Source: an uncultured Ruminococcus sp. (lineage in GTDB: Bacteria; Bacillota; Clostridia; Oscillospirales; Acutalibacteraceae). Taken from it: a stretch of 8,564 bases of DNA. Both the position numbers and the translations under genes were made by a program. Below the pieces are notes generated by a model. It did not search any database. It was given only the letters and a program-made list of their open reading frames with translations, and had not been told where the DNA came from. Shown piece after piece: positions 1 to 5,969 of the stretch. Each line of letters opens with the position of its first letter. Position 1 is the stretch's first letter. The stretch lies in contig CACZPV010000027.1 of NCBI GenBank assembly GCA_902783065.1, positions 1 to 8,564 on the forward strand. Direction: 5' to 3'.

Positions 1-500
1 AGCCCATAATATGTAACAACTGCAACAAGGTCATTGACAGTTGTAATGAGAGGACCGGAGGCTACGGCAGGGTCAACACCGATTTTTTTAAATAGCATAG
101 GTATTATTGTTCCGACAGCACTTGAGATCAGCATAGCAAGCATCAGTGATATGCCTATACATCCTGAAACAGAAAATGAGAAAATAACATCCCTTTCTTT
201 AAAGAAAAAAATATAGAGACCTACCAGTAAAAATGATATTGTTCCAAGAATAGCTCCGTTAAGAAAGCCTAAACGAGTTTCTTTTGAGATAAGTCGTATT
301 TTTTGTTTAAATGCAAGTGTTTCGTCAGTCAGTACACGAATTGTTACTGCGAGGGATTGTGTTCCTACATTTCCTGCCATGTCAAGTATTAATGACTGGA
401 AAGCCATAATGAGTGTCAGCTGAGCCACAACAGCTTCAAAGGTACCTACAACAGTTGAAACAATCATTCCCAGCACGAGCAGTATAATAAGCCAGGGCAT
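1..500 (-). CDS. mgtE: MgtE-family magnesium transporter, membrane domain (3' end beyond window)
   Basis: Imports Mg2+ through the cytoplasmic membrane. The 166 codons in the window are uninterrupted and match the transmembrane domain of MgtE: an RKRMPW-like entry into the first helix (RKR lies just upstream of this ATG), then DMAGNVGTQSLAVTIR at residues 40-55, and near the edge the conserved GVDPAVASGP stretch followed by TTVND, whose Asp corresponds to the Mg2+-binding aspartate of the pore. The C-terminus is cut off by the window. The cytosolic N domain and CBS pair that normally precede this region in MgtE are not encoded upstream: an in-frame TGA lies at 530-528. ATG at 500 has a modest AGGA at spacing 5. 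The open frame reaches back to 527 without another usual start codon. A one-base frameshift would join it to the better-placed ATG at 531 (see the mini-ORF entry). The family is sure; the true start is not. Confidence 0.85.
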   Translation of the reverse strand, partial: MPWLIILLVLGMIVSTVVGTFEAVVAQLTLIMAFQSLILDMAGNVGTQSLAVTIRVLTDETLAFKQKIRLISKETRLGFLNGAILGTISFLLVGLYIFFFKERDVIFSFSVSGCIGISLMLAMLISSAVGTIIPMLFKKIGVDPAVASGPLITTVNDLVAVVTYYG

Positions 501-507
501 ACGCTTC

Positions 508-531
508 CTAAGACTCAGGATGATGGCTCAT
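508..531 (-). CDS. Seven-codon mini-ORF before mgtE (leader peptide or frameshifted mgtE start)
   Basis: ATG at 531-529 follows a near-perfect Shine-Dalgarno GGAGGAGG (545-538) at spacing 6, the best ribosome binding site in the region. It reads MSHHPES and stops at TAG (510-508), 7 bases before the mgtE ATG at 500. Two readings are possible. It may be a regulatory leader peptide coupled to mgtE: the bases TCCT (520-517) and AGGA (509-506) can form a small hairpin over the mgtE ribosome binding site, which ribosomes on the mini-ORF would open. Alternatively, the ATG is the original mgtE start and one extra base has put it out of frame: dropping one C at 526-527 gives a natural-looking N-terminus, MSIILSLRKRMPWL. 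The sequence alone does not decide. Confidence 0.45.
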   Translation of the reverse strand: MSHHPES

Positions 532-670
532 TAAGATCCTCCTCCGCTGTCAGACCCGCAACTGTCGTTGTTTGCCACTTTTCTGCTGCTAAAATACATC
601 AACGTGAAGGACACGGTTATGAGTCTGAGCACCAGGTTTCATTAGACCTTACTCCTTGGCTCAGAAAATT
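532..670 (-). promoter_or_regulatory. Structured 5' leader of mgtE, candidate cis-regulatory RNA
   Basis: Between the putative promoter and the mini-ORF lies about 140 bases of helix-rich RNA, more GC-rich than the flanking AT-rich DNA. Visible helices are 665-659 with 630-624 (7 bp), enclosing 649-646 with 637-634; 615-612 with 606-603; 570-567 with 562-559; and 628-621 with 557-550 (8 bp, one G-U). The first and last share bases 628-624, so they exclude each other, as expected of a switch. The last helix ends 4 bases before the Shine-Dalgarno GGAGGAGG. I could not match this to the M-box (ykoK) consensus, the usual Mg2+ riboswitch in front of mgtE, nor to other common riboswitch cores. Confidence 0.45.
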
Positions 671-699
671 GAATATTTTTCGTTAATTTTTAATGCACC

Positions 700-710
700 A
701 TTTTATCATA
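700..710 (-). promoter_or_regulatory. Possible extended -10 promoter for mgtE
   Basis: On the minus strand TATGATAAAAT contains TG-A-TAAAAT, an extended -10 with one mismatch to TATAAT. A TTGGCA at 724-719 lies only 13 bases upstream of the hexamer, too close to act as its -35. A start near 693 would give a leader of roughly 160 bases before the mini-ORF. Confidence 0.3.
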
Positions 711-731
711 TGGGATTTTGCCAACTCTTAC

Positions 732-760
732 TTGACACATACCGTTTACTATAATTTAAT
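732..760 (+). promoter_or_regulatory. Candidate sigma-A promoter for the aquaporin gene
   Basis: TTGACA (732-737) is followed after 17 bases by TTTAAT (755-760), a perfect -35 with a one-mismatch -10. A TATAAT at 750-755 is too close to pair with this -35. The site lies back to back with the mgtE promoter. Confidence 0.5.
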
Positions 761-789
761 AAAAAACACTTTATTTAGTGGGAAATATA

Positions 790-798
790 TGTTATAAT
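790..798 (+). promoter_or_regulatory. Second candidate promoter (extended -10) for the aquaporin gene
   Basis: TGTTATAAT is a perfect extended -10 (TG-N-TATAAT). The bases 17 upstream make only a poor -35. It sits 54 bases before the aquaporin start codon and could act alone or together with the promoter at 732-760. Confidence 0.4.
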
Positions 799-852
799 TA
801 GCTTAATCTTAATGCTGTAATAATCAGCATAATTTTTTAAGGGGGTTATCCT

Positions 853-1608
853 ATGTCATTACTCAGAAAATGTGCAGCCGAATGTCTTGGTACTTTTGTG
901 TTAGTCGTGTTTGGCTGCGGTACTGCTGCCGCTCTCGGCTGTAATGGTGCAGCTCCAGATGCCGCTTATCTTATGACGGCACTCGCATTTGGTTTAGTTA
1001 TTGTTGCTATGGCTTATTCTGTAGGCAATGTTTCAGGCTGCCATATAAATCCGGCAGTGTCCATCGGTATGCTTTGCAGCGGTAAGATGACAGTCAAAGA
1101 ATTTTTTGCCTATATTGCTTCACAATTTATTGGAGGTATTCTGGGCGGTCTGGTTCTTTATGCACTGCTTCCAGGCTCCGGCTATGGTGCGAACGCTCTT
1201 TATGACAATAATATCTGGGCATCACTTCTGATCGAAATTATCCTTACATTTGTGTTTGTGTTTGCTATTATCGGCGTTACCTCTAAAAAACAATTCGGCT
1301 CTGCCGCCGGTATTGTAATCGGTTTTACGCTTACACTGATCCATATTTTTGGTATTCATTTTACAGGAACTTCTGTGAATCCCGCAAGAAGCTTCGGCCC
1401 CGCTATTTTTGCAGGCGGAGAAGCATTTACAAATGTATGGGTATTTATTGTAGCTCCTCTTGTGGGCGGTGTGCTTGCAGCACTCGTTTATAAACTGATT
1501 GACGGTTGCAGCTGCGATGAAGAACCAGAACCAGAAGCTGCTCCCGTGAAATCGACTGCCCCGAAAGCACCTATGAGAAATAACAGAAAAAATAAAAAGA
1601 AAAGATAA
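853..1608 (+). CDS. aqpZ: Aquaporin, water-selective AqpZ type
   Basis: A six-helix channel of the MIP family in the cytoplasmic membrane. Both NPA boxes are present, NPA at 66-68 (in CHINPAV) and NPA at 176-178 (in TSVNPARS). The selectivity filter reads Phe46, His164, Thr173 and Arg179, which is the Phe-His-Thr-Arg set of E. coli AqpZ. The channel should therefore pass water rather than glycerol, unlike GlpF, which lacks the filter His. At 251 residues it is a little longer than AqpZ because of a tail from about residue 216: a short Cys- and Glu-rich patch, then a Pro/Ala linker and a strongly basic end (NNRKNKKKR). The start is fixed by AAGGGGG 7 bases upstream of ATG. It stands alone, divergent from mgtE, with no glycerol genes nearby. 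Confidence 0.93.
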   Translation: MSLLRKCAAECLGTFVLVVFGCGTAAALGCNGAAPDAAYLMTALAFGLVIVAMAYSVGNVSGCHINPAVSIGMLCSGKMTVKEFFAYIASQFIGGILGGLVLYALLPGSGYGANALYDNNIWASLLIEIILTFVFVFAIIGVTSKKQFGSAAGIVIGFTLTLIHIFGIHFTGTSVNPARSFGPAIFAGGEAFTNVWVFIVAPLVGGVLAALVYKLIDGCSCDEEPEPEAAPVKSTAPKAPMRNNRKNKKKR

Positions 1609-1632
1609 AACTTTTCTTTGAACTTTTCTTTG
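1609..1632 (+). repeat. Perfect 12-bp tandem duplication after the aquaporin stop
   Basis: AACTTTTCTTTG occurs twice in direct succession, beginning right after the aquaporin stop codon. It contains no hairpin, so no clear terminator is seen for the aquaporin gene. It is probably a slippage duplication. Confidence 0.8.
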
Positions 1633-1644
1633 ATATTTTAATGC

Positions 1645-1674
1645 TTGACAAACGCTTAATAGTATGTATATAAT
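1645..1674 (+). promoter_or_regulatory. Sigma-A-like promoter of the T-box/leuA unit
   Basis: TTGACA (1645-1650) and TATAAT (1669-1674) are both perfect hexamers with an 18-base spacer. Transcription would begin near 1681, just ahead of the T-box leader. Confidence 0.8.
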
Positions 1675-1689
1675 ATTAGTGTCATATTT

Positions 1690-1950
1690 TGAAAAGACTG
1701 TGAAGGAAATAAGATACGATTTTTCTTGCAAAGAGAGCTGTTGGCAGGTGTAAGACAGCGTTGGAGATCGTGTGAATAGCTCATTCCGGAGTTGATCGTC
1801 TGATAAGTAGGACGGTACGCATGGCAGCGTTAAAGGCCGGAGTCTTGTCGGAGACTTACAGAGGGGTGCTGGTGAACAGTGCCTGAATCAGGGTGGTACC
1901 ACGAGCTTTATGCCCGTCCCTTGTCCGCAGTGACACGGGACGGGATTTTT
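1690..1950 (+). promoter_or_regulatory. T-box leader, leucine-specific, controlling leuA
   Basis: The leader RNA binds tRNA-Leu directly and lets transcription continue into leuA when that tRNA is uncharged. Stem I starts at AGAGAG (1732-1737) with the 5-bp helix GCTGT/ACAGC (1737-1741, 1755-1759) around a GGCAGGTG loop. The specifier region GTGAATAG-CTC-ATTCCGGAG places codon CTC (Leu) at 1780-1782. The T-box sequence AGGGTGGTACCACG is at 1890-1903. Its TGGT (1894-1897) pairs with an ACCA end, which fits the A discriminator of tRNA-Leu. The terminator follows at 1913-1950. Specifier, discriminator and downstream gene all agree on leucine. The 5' boundary is approximate. Confidence 0.93.
1913..1950 (+). 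terminator. T-box attenuator terminator
   Basis: CCCGTCCC (1913-1920) pairs with GGGACGGG (1937-1944), extended past a mismatch by TGTC/GACA, with loop CGCAGT and then ATTTTT. This is a classic intrinsic terminator, in competition with the antiterminator formed around the T-box sequence. Confidence 0.92.
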
Positions 1951-2022
1951 AATGCATAATTTTATTGTAAGGCTGCACCCGTTCATGTTTGCAGTGTATG
2001 AAGTAATAGGAGATGATTTTGT

Positions 2023-3720
2023 ATGAATGAAGGATTTAAAAAGTATATTCCGTTTGAACAAATCAAGCTGGAAAACAGAGAATGGCCTGATCATACGATT
2101 ACCAAAGCACCCATCTGGTGCAGTGTTGATCTGCGTGACGGTAATCAGGCTCTTGTTGATCCGATGAATCTCGAACAAAAACTGGAGTTTTTCCATGCTT
2201 TGGTAGATATGGGATTCAAAGAAATTGAAATCGGTTTTCCTTCCGCAAGCGAGACGGAATATGAAATCTGTCGTGAACTGATAGAAGGCAATCACATTCC
2301 GGATGATGTTACAATACAGGTACTGGTACAGGCAAGGGAACATCTGATCAGAAAAACGTTTGAAGCAGTTAAAGGTGCAAAAAATGTCATTGTTCATTTC
2401 TATAATTCGACTTCCGCACTTCAGCGTAAGGTCGTTTTCAGGAAAGATATGGACGGCATTATCGAAATTGCAGTTGAAGGTGCAAAACTTATTAAAGAAC
2501 TGATCGACAATTATGACGGAGATACCAAATTCCGTCTGGAATATTCTCCTGAAAGCTTTTCTGGCACAGAAGTAGATAACTCTGTCAGAATTTGTGAAGC
2601 AGTGATGGATGTATTACAGCCCACAAAAGAGAATCCGATTATTCTCAATCTGCCGAATACAGTAGAAATGTGTACGCCGAATACGTATGCGGATCAAATT
2701 GAGTATTTTATCAAGCATCTGAAAAACAGAGAAGCTGCTATTATCAGTCTGCATCCTCATAACGACAGGGGTACAGGAGTTGCCTGCGCCGAACTGGCAT
2801 TACTGGCAGGCGCCGACAGAATCGAAGGTACACTGTTTGGTAACGGTGAACGGACAGGTAATCTTGATATTGTAACGGTAGGACTTAATATGTATACACA
2901 GGGTGTTGATCCGGAACTGGATTTCAGTGATTTGCCGAGATACAGAGAAATATACGAAAGATGTACCAAAATGAAAATAGGTGAACGTCAGCCGTATGTG
3001 GGTGATCTGGTATTCACAGCCTTTTCAGGATCACATCAGGATGCTATTAAAAAAGGTTTTGATTATGTCAAACAAACAGGCAGCGATAAATGGGAGATTC
3101 CGTATCTCCCGATTGATCCGGCTGATGTGGGCAGACAGTATGAACCGATTATCCGTATCAATTCTCAGTCCGGTAAGGGCGGTGCTGCATTTATTATGCA
3201 GGATACCTTTGGCTACGAGCTTCCGAAAGCAATGCATCCGGAGTTCGGTGCGCTTGTTAAAGCAGAATGTGATAAGCTCGGCAGAGAATTATCCGCAGAT
3301 GAACTTATGGAAGTTTTTAGCCGTAACTATATCAATAATGAGCAAAGATTATGGCTTGTAAAACATGTTATAACAAACGTTGGTGTAGATGAAGCTACTT
3401 TCAGAGGCATACTCCATCTGGTTAAATCTGATAGGGATATTGAAGTATACGGTGAAGGCAATGGCCCTATTGATGCTTTCTTCAATGCACTTAAGTCAAT
3501 AGGCATTAATGGATTTACCTTTGTTTCTTATAGCGAACACGCTATTTCTCAGGGATCAGACTCCAAAGCAATTTCGTATATTCAGCTGAAAGATCCGATG
3601 GGCAAAATAATCTTTGGTGTAGGTATCTCACACGGTATTTTTAAAGCGTCAGTTCGTGGTATTCTCTGTGCTATCAACCGTTCAAATGAGGAACTTGTTG
3701 TTAACGGTGAAATTATTTAA
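2023..3720 (+). CDS. leuA: 2-isopropylmalate synthase, LeuA type 2
   Basis: Condenses acetyl-CoA with 2-oxoisovalerate, the committed step of leucine synthesis, in the cytosol. The TIM-barrel catalytic domain begins with SVDLRDGNQALVDPM: Arg38-Asp39 are the catalytic/metal pair. It carries LPNTVE and then HPHNDRGTG with the metal-binding His244 and His246, followed by GNGERTGN. The linker motif YLPIDPADVGR starts at 361 and GKGG lies near 385. The final 100 or so residues form the LeuA allosteric domain (YGEGNGPIDAF from 476), the usual site of leucine feedback. The 565-residue length and these motifs fit the actinobacterial-like type 2 subfamily rather than the shorter E. coli type. AGGAG lies 10 bases before ATG. 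The T-box makes it leucine-responsive at transcription. No leuB, leuC or leuD is adjacent. Confidence 0.95.
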   Translation: MNEGFKKYIPFEQIKLENREWPDHTITKAPIWCSVDLRDGNQALVDPMNLEQKLEFFHALVDMGFKEIEIGFPSASETEYEICRELIEGNHIPDDVTIQVLVQAREHLIRKTFEAVKGAKNVIVHFYNSTSALQRKVVFRKDMDGIIEIAVEGAKLIKELIDNYDGDTKFRLEYSPESFSGTEVDNSVRICEAVMDVLQPTKENPIILNLPNTVEMCTPNTYADQIEYFIKHLKNREAAIISLHPHNDRGTGVACAELALLAGADRIEGTLFGNGERTGNLDIVTVGLNMYTQGVDPELDFSDLPRYREIYERCTKMKIGERQPYVGDLVFTAFSGSHQDAIKKGFDYVKQTGSDKWEIPYLPIDPADVGRQYEPIIRINSQSGKGGAAFIMQDTFGYELPKAMHPEFGALVKAECDKLGRELSADELMEVFSRNYINNEQRLWLVKHVITNVGVDEATFRGILHLVKSDRDIEVYGEGNGPIDAFFNALKSIGINGFTFVSYSEHAISQGSDSKAISYIQLKDPMGKIIFGVGISHGIFKASVRGILCAINRSNEELVVNGEII

Positions 3721-3936
3721 TATAATACTAGTAAAAATTTCCCCAAGGGTCAGATAACGCATAATGCATTGTAACTATACTTTTATTGATCATAAATACA
3801 GGGTTTCACAAAATCAGGTGAAATAATAGCCAATTGTAAATCCTGCATACAAAAAATTAAAAGTAGTTGTCTTAAATGCCAAGAGCGGAGAAAAATAGCA
3901 GTACTAAACATCTTTTAATCTGTATAAAAAAATAAT

Positions 3937-3959
3937 TATCTGATTTTTACAATCAGATA
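3937..3959 (+). other. 9-bp hairpin in the malic enzyme 5' region
   Basis: TATCTGATT and AATCAGATA form a perfect inverted repeat around TTTAC, ending 30 bases before the malic enzyme start and just upstream of its ribosome binding site. It is not followed by a T-run, so it is not a standard terminator. It could be an operator or an mRNA hairpin. The rest of the gap from 3721 is AT-rich, without a convincing promoter, a leuA terminator or a gene. Confidence 0.4.
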
Positions 3960-3988
3960 TAGAAAAATAGGAAAGAAGGAAAAATAAA

Positions 3989-5161
3989 ATGGATATCAGA
4001 CAAAAATCATTGGAAAAGCATTATGAATGGAATGGTAAAATTGAGGTAATTTCCCGTGCGCCGATAACAAATTCAGAGGAACTTTCTCTTGCGTATACAC
4101 CGGGAGTTGCAGAACCGTGTCTTGAAATACAGAAAGACTATGATAAATCATTTCAGCTGACAAGAAGAAATAATCTCGTTGCCGTTATAACCGATGGAAC
4201 AGCTGTTCTGGGTCTGGGAGATATCGGTCCTGAGGCTGGAATGCCGGTTATGGAAGGAAAATGCGCGCTTTTTAAGGAATTTGGAGATGTAGATGCATTT
4301 CCGCTTTGTGTACGCTCAAAAGATGTTGACGAAATTGTCAGAACAATTTATCTGATTTCAGGAAGCTTTGGCGGTATTAATCTTGAGGATATTGCAGCAC
4401 CCAGATGTTTTGAAATTGAGAAAAAACTTAAGGAAATTTGTGATATTCCTGTTTTCCACGATGATCAGCACGGTACTGCTGTAGTTGTTGCTGCTGCACT
4501 TGTTAATGCTCTAAAAGTAGTTAACAAGGATATTGGTGAAATAAAAGTTGTTGTCAATGGTGCTGGTTCTGCGGGTATTGCTATTTCCAAGTTGATAATG
4601 AAAATGGGGGTTCAGCATCTCACTCTCTGCGACAGTGTTGGAATAATCTGTGAAGGCGATAAAAGACTGAACAGCGCAAAGGCTGAAATGGCAGAAATTA
4701 CAAACAGAGAACATCTTACAGGAACTCTTGCTGATGCTATGAAGGGAACGGATGTATTTATCGGTGTTTCTGCTCCGAATATTGTCAGTGAAGATATGGT
4801 GCGTTCTATGAACAAAGATGCTATTGTGTTTGCAATGTCAAATCCCACTCCTGAGATTATGCCTGATCTTGCAAAGGCAGCAGGAGCAAGAGTTATCGGA
4901 ACAGGACGTTCGGATTTTCCGAACCAGATAAATAATGTTTTATGTTTCCCTGGTATTTTCCGTGGTGCGCTTGATTGCAGGGCAAGGGAAATCAACGATG
5001 ATATGAAGGTAGCAGCAGCGTATGCTATCGCTTCTATTGTTGATGAGAACGAGCTTAAAGAGGAATATATTCTTCCTTATGCATTTGATAAGAGAATAGG
5101 TCAGACTGTTGCTCAGGCTGTTATGGATGCCGCGAGAAAATCAGGTTCCGCAAGACAGTAA
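3989..5161 (+). CDS. NAD(P)-dependent malic enzyme (oxaloacetate-decarboxylating)
   Basis: Oxidatively decarboxylates malate to pyruvate and CO2 with reduction of NAD(P), in the cytosol. It has the length of the compact bacterial form (390 residues), without the phosphotransacetylase-like extension of the large MaeB type. Motifs in order: LAYTPGVAEPC with catalytic Tyr36; DGTAVLGLGDIGPEAGMPVMEGK ending at the general-base Lys91 (split here: DGTAVLGLGDIG at 69-80); NLEDIAAP with metal ligands Glu133 and Asp134; VFHDDQHGTA with Asp159; the Rossmann loop GAGSAG at 191-196; SNPTPE; and a final SDFPNQINN block. An Asp in LCDSVG at the end of the second Rossmann strand suggests NAD preference, which is an inference. 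GAAGGA lies 8 bases before the ATG. It follows leuA after 268 bases and ends in its own terminator. Confidence 0.95.
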   Translation: MDIRQKSLEKHYEWNGKIEVISRAPITNSEELSLAYTPGVAEPCLEIQKDYDKSFQLTRRNNLVAVITDGTAVLGLGDIGPEAGMPVMEGKCALFKEFGDVDAFPLCVRSKDVDEIVRTIYLISGSFGGINLEDIAAPRCFEIEKKLKEICDIPVFHDDQHGTAVVVAAALVNALKVVNKDIGEIKVVVNGAGSAGIAISKLIMKMGVQHLTLCDSVGIICEGDKRLNSAKAEMAEITNREHLTGTLADAMKGTDVFIGVSAPNIVSEDMVRSMNKDAIVFAMSNPTPEIMPDLAKAAGARVIGTGRSDFPNQINNVLCFPGIFRGALDCRAREINDDMKVAAAYAIASIVDENELKEEYILPYAFDKRIGQTVAQAVMDAARKSGSARQ

Positions 5162-5220
5162 TATGTATATTGAGAATTAACAACAGCATTAGTATATATG
5201 TTCGAGGATACTAAATTTAC

Positions 5221-5261
5221 AACAGCCTTACTGCTTTACGGCAGCAAGGCTGTTTCTTTAT
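5221..5261 (+). terminator. Intrinsic terminator of the malic enzyme gene
   Basis: AACAGCCTT (5221-5229) pairs with AAGGCTGTT (5246-5254), and CTGC/GCAG stack inside around a TTTACG loop. TTTCTTTAT follows. It lies 60 bases after the stop codon. Confidence 0.85.
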
Positions 5262-5318
5262 AATCGTTGATTTACCTTTTTAGGAGATGTTTTCAGACAA
5301 GAAATTTCGCTCTGCCCG

Positions 5319-5486
5319 GCGAGCCGCTGCAGCTAAAACGCATTTCCCTGGGGGATAACCCTTTCCTAAAAAAACTGAGCTTTGATTTTTAATAATTCAA
5401 TTTTATCATGAACCGAAAAGTAGACGACTGATAAATATATTTTAGTCTAAATGGATGTGGATATTAGTAAGGGTACAGCGGCTCGC
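5319..5486. repeat. Long-range GC-rich inverted repeat in an AT-rich gap
   Basis: GCGAGCCGCTG (5319-5329) is repeated exactly in inverted form as CAGCGGCTCGC (5476-5486), 146 bases apart. The interior includes a second GC-rich patch (CCCTGGGGGATAACCC, 5347-5362) and then AT-rich DNA. The right arm lies 6 bases beyond the stop codon of the minus-strand gene at 5492. The arms could close a structured RNA or mark a small non-coding mobile or dispersed element. No target-site duplication and no convincing gene are visible in the 5262-5491 stretch. Confidence 0.5.
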
Positions 5487-5491
5487 TCGGA

Positions 5492-5893
5492 TTATTTCAG
5501 TTTCCCAATTTTAATACCATATTCCTCGGGAATACAATCAATCGGTACATTCTGATCCATGTATCTGCGGCATACTTCTTCATAAATAACATAGAGTGTT
5601 TGTACACCGTTTTCGAGTACAAAATAGTGCGTAATATACGGTACCAGAAGTACAAGTAAAAGTATAAACAGTAAAAATAACGGTATAGATGCTGCAAAGA
5701 TCATCACCAGAAGTACAGCCACTGTGACAATTGCAAAAAGAAAGGTAACAATCAGATGAACAAATCTTTCATGCTGCCAGAATTGTATTTCCCTGATCAA
5801 CTCTCTTTTAAATCCTTCCAAATCAGGAATCTCTTTTCCGCTTTCAAGAAAGTTCCTCAGGGTTTTGATATATACTTTCAATTTGTTTCCCAT
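5492..5893 (-). CDS. Two-TM membrane protein of unknown function
   Basis: I do not recognise a family. The 133-residue protein has an N-terminal charged, probably helical segment (1-43), two closely spaced hydrophobic helices at about 45-67 and 69-91 that form a hairpin in the membrane, and a C-terminal soluble part (92-133) containing a VIYEEVCRRYMDQNVP stretch. There is no signal peptide; both soluble ends are probably cytoplasmic. The start is supported by AAGGGGG 8 bases upstream of ATG. It is the last gene of the minus-strand block, 76 bases after the acetyltransferase, with an 18-bp hairpin placed between them just ahead of its ribosome binding site. Codon use and hydrophobic layout support a real gene. 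Confidence 0.75.
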   Translation of the reverse strand: MGNKLKVYIKTLRNFLESGKEIPDLEGFKRELIREIQFWQHERFVHLIVTFLFAIVTVAVLLVMIFAASIPLFLLFILLLVLLVPYITHYFVLENGVQTLYVIYEEVCRRYMDQNVPIDCIPEEYGIKIGKLK

Positions 5894-5910
5894 GATATAT
5901 TTCCCCCTTA

Positions 5911-5959
5911 TAAAAGATTTCCTTTTGCTGCCTGAAAGACTGGCAGCAAAAGGAAATCT
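5911..5959 (-). terminator. 18-bp perfect hairpin between the acetyltransferase and the two-TM gene
   Basis: Bases 5915-5932 pair perfectly with 5942-5959 around a 9-base loop. On the minus strand the stem is followed by TTTTA, a short U-tract, 11 bases after the acetyltransferase stop. It could end that transcript, but it stands only 22 bases before the next start codon and overlaps no visible promoter. It may therefore be a partial terminator or an mRNA-stabilising or processing hairpin. Confidence 0.7.
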
Positions 5960-5969
5960 GAATCGTTAT

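Noticed and set aside
34..216. 60-codon plus-strand open frame at the left edge
   Set aside because: It lies antisense to the MgtE membrane domain, whose motifs are unmistakable on the minus strand; no ribosome binding site or family resemblance.
500..710. M-box (ykoK) riboswitch upstream of mgtE
   Set aside because: Expected from the gene, but the conserved AGGTGAGGCTCC and GGGTCAACAG-type core blocks cannot be found; only a loose GGGTCTGACAG likeness remains.
1222..1731. 169-codon minus-strand open frame over the aquaporin end
   Set aside because: Antisense shadow of the aquaporin gene and the leuA promoter, with no family signal.
2981..3361. 126-codon open frame inside leuA in another frame
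   Set aside because: Fully contained in a leuA reading frame with clear motifs on both sides; no independent evidence.
3763..3920. Two roughly 20-codon plus-strand ORFs between leuA and the malic enzyme gene
   Set aside because: No ribosome binding site in front of either and low-complexity AT-rich codons.
5287..5358. 23-codon plus-strand ORF starting MFSDKKFRSARR
   Set aside because: AGGAG directly abuts the ATG with no spacing, and the frame crosses the inverted-repeat arm; it is more likely part of the repeat element than a gene.
5319..5486. Insertion sequence or CRISPR
   Set aside because: No transposase, no target duplication, and no repeated units; only a single pair of inverted arms.
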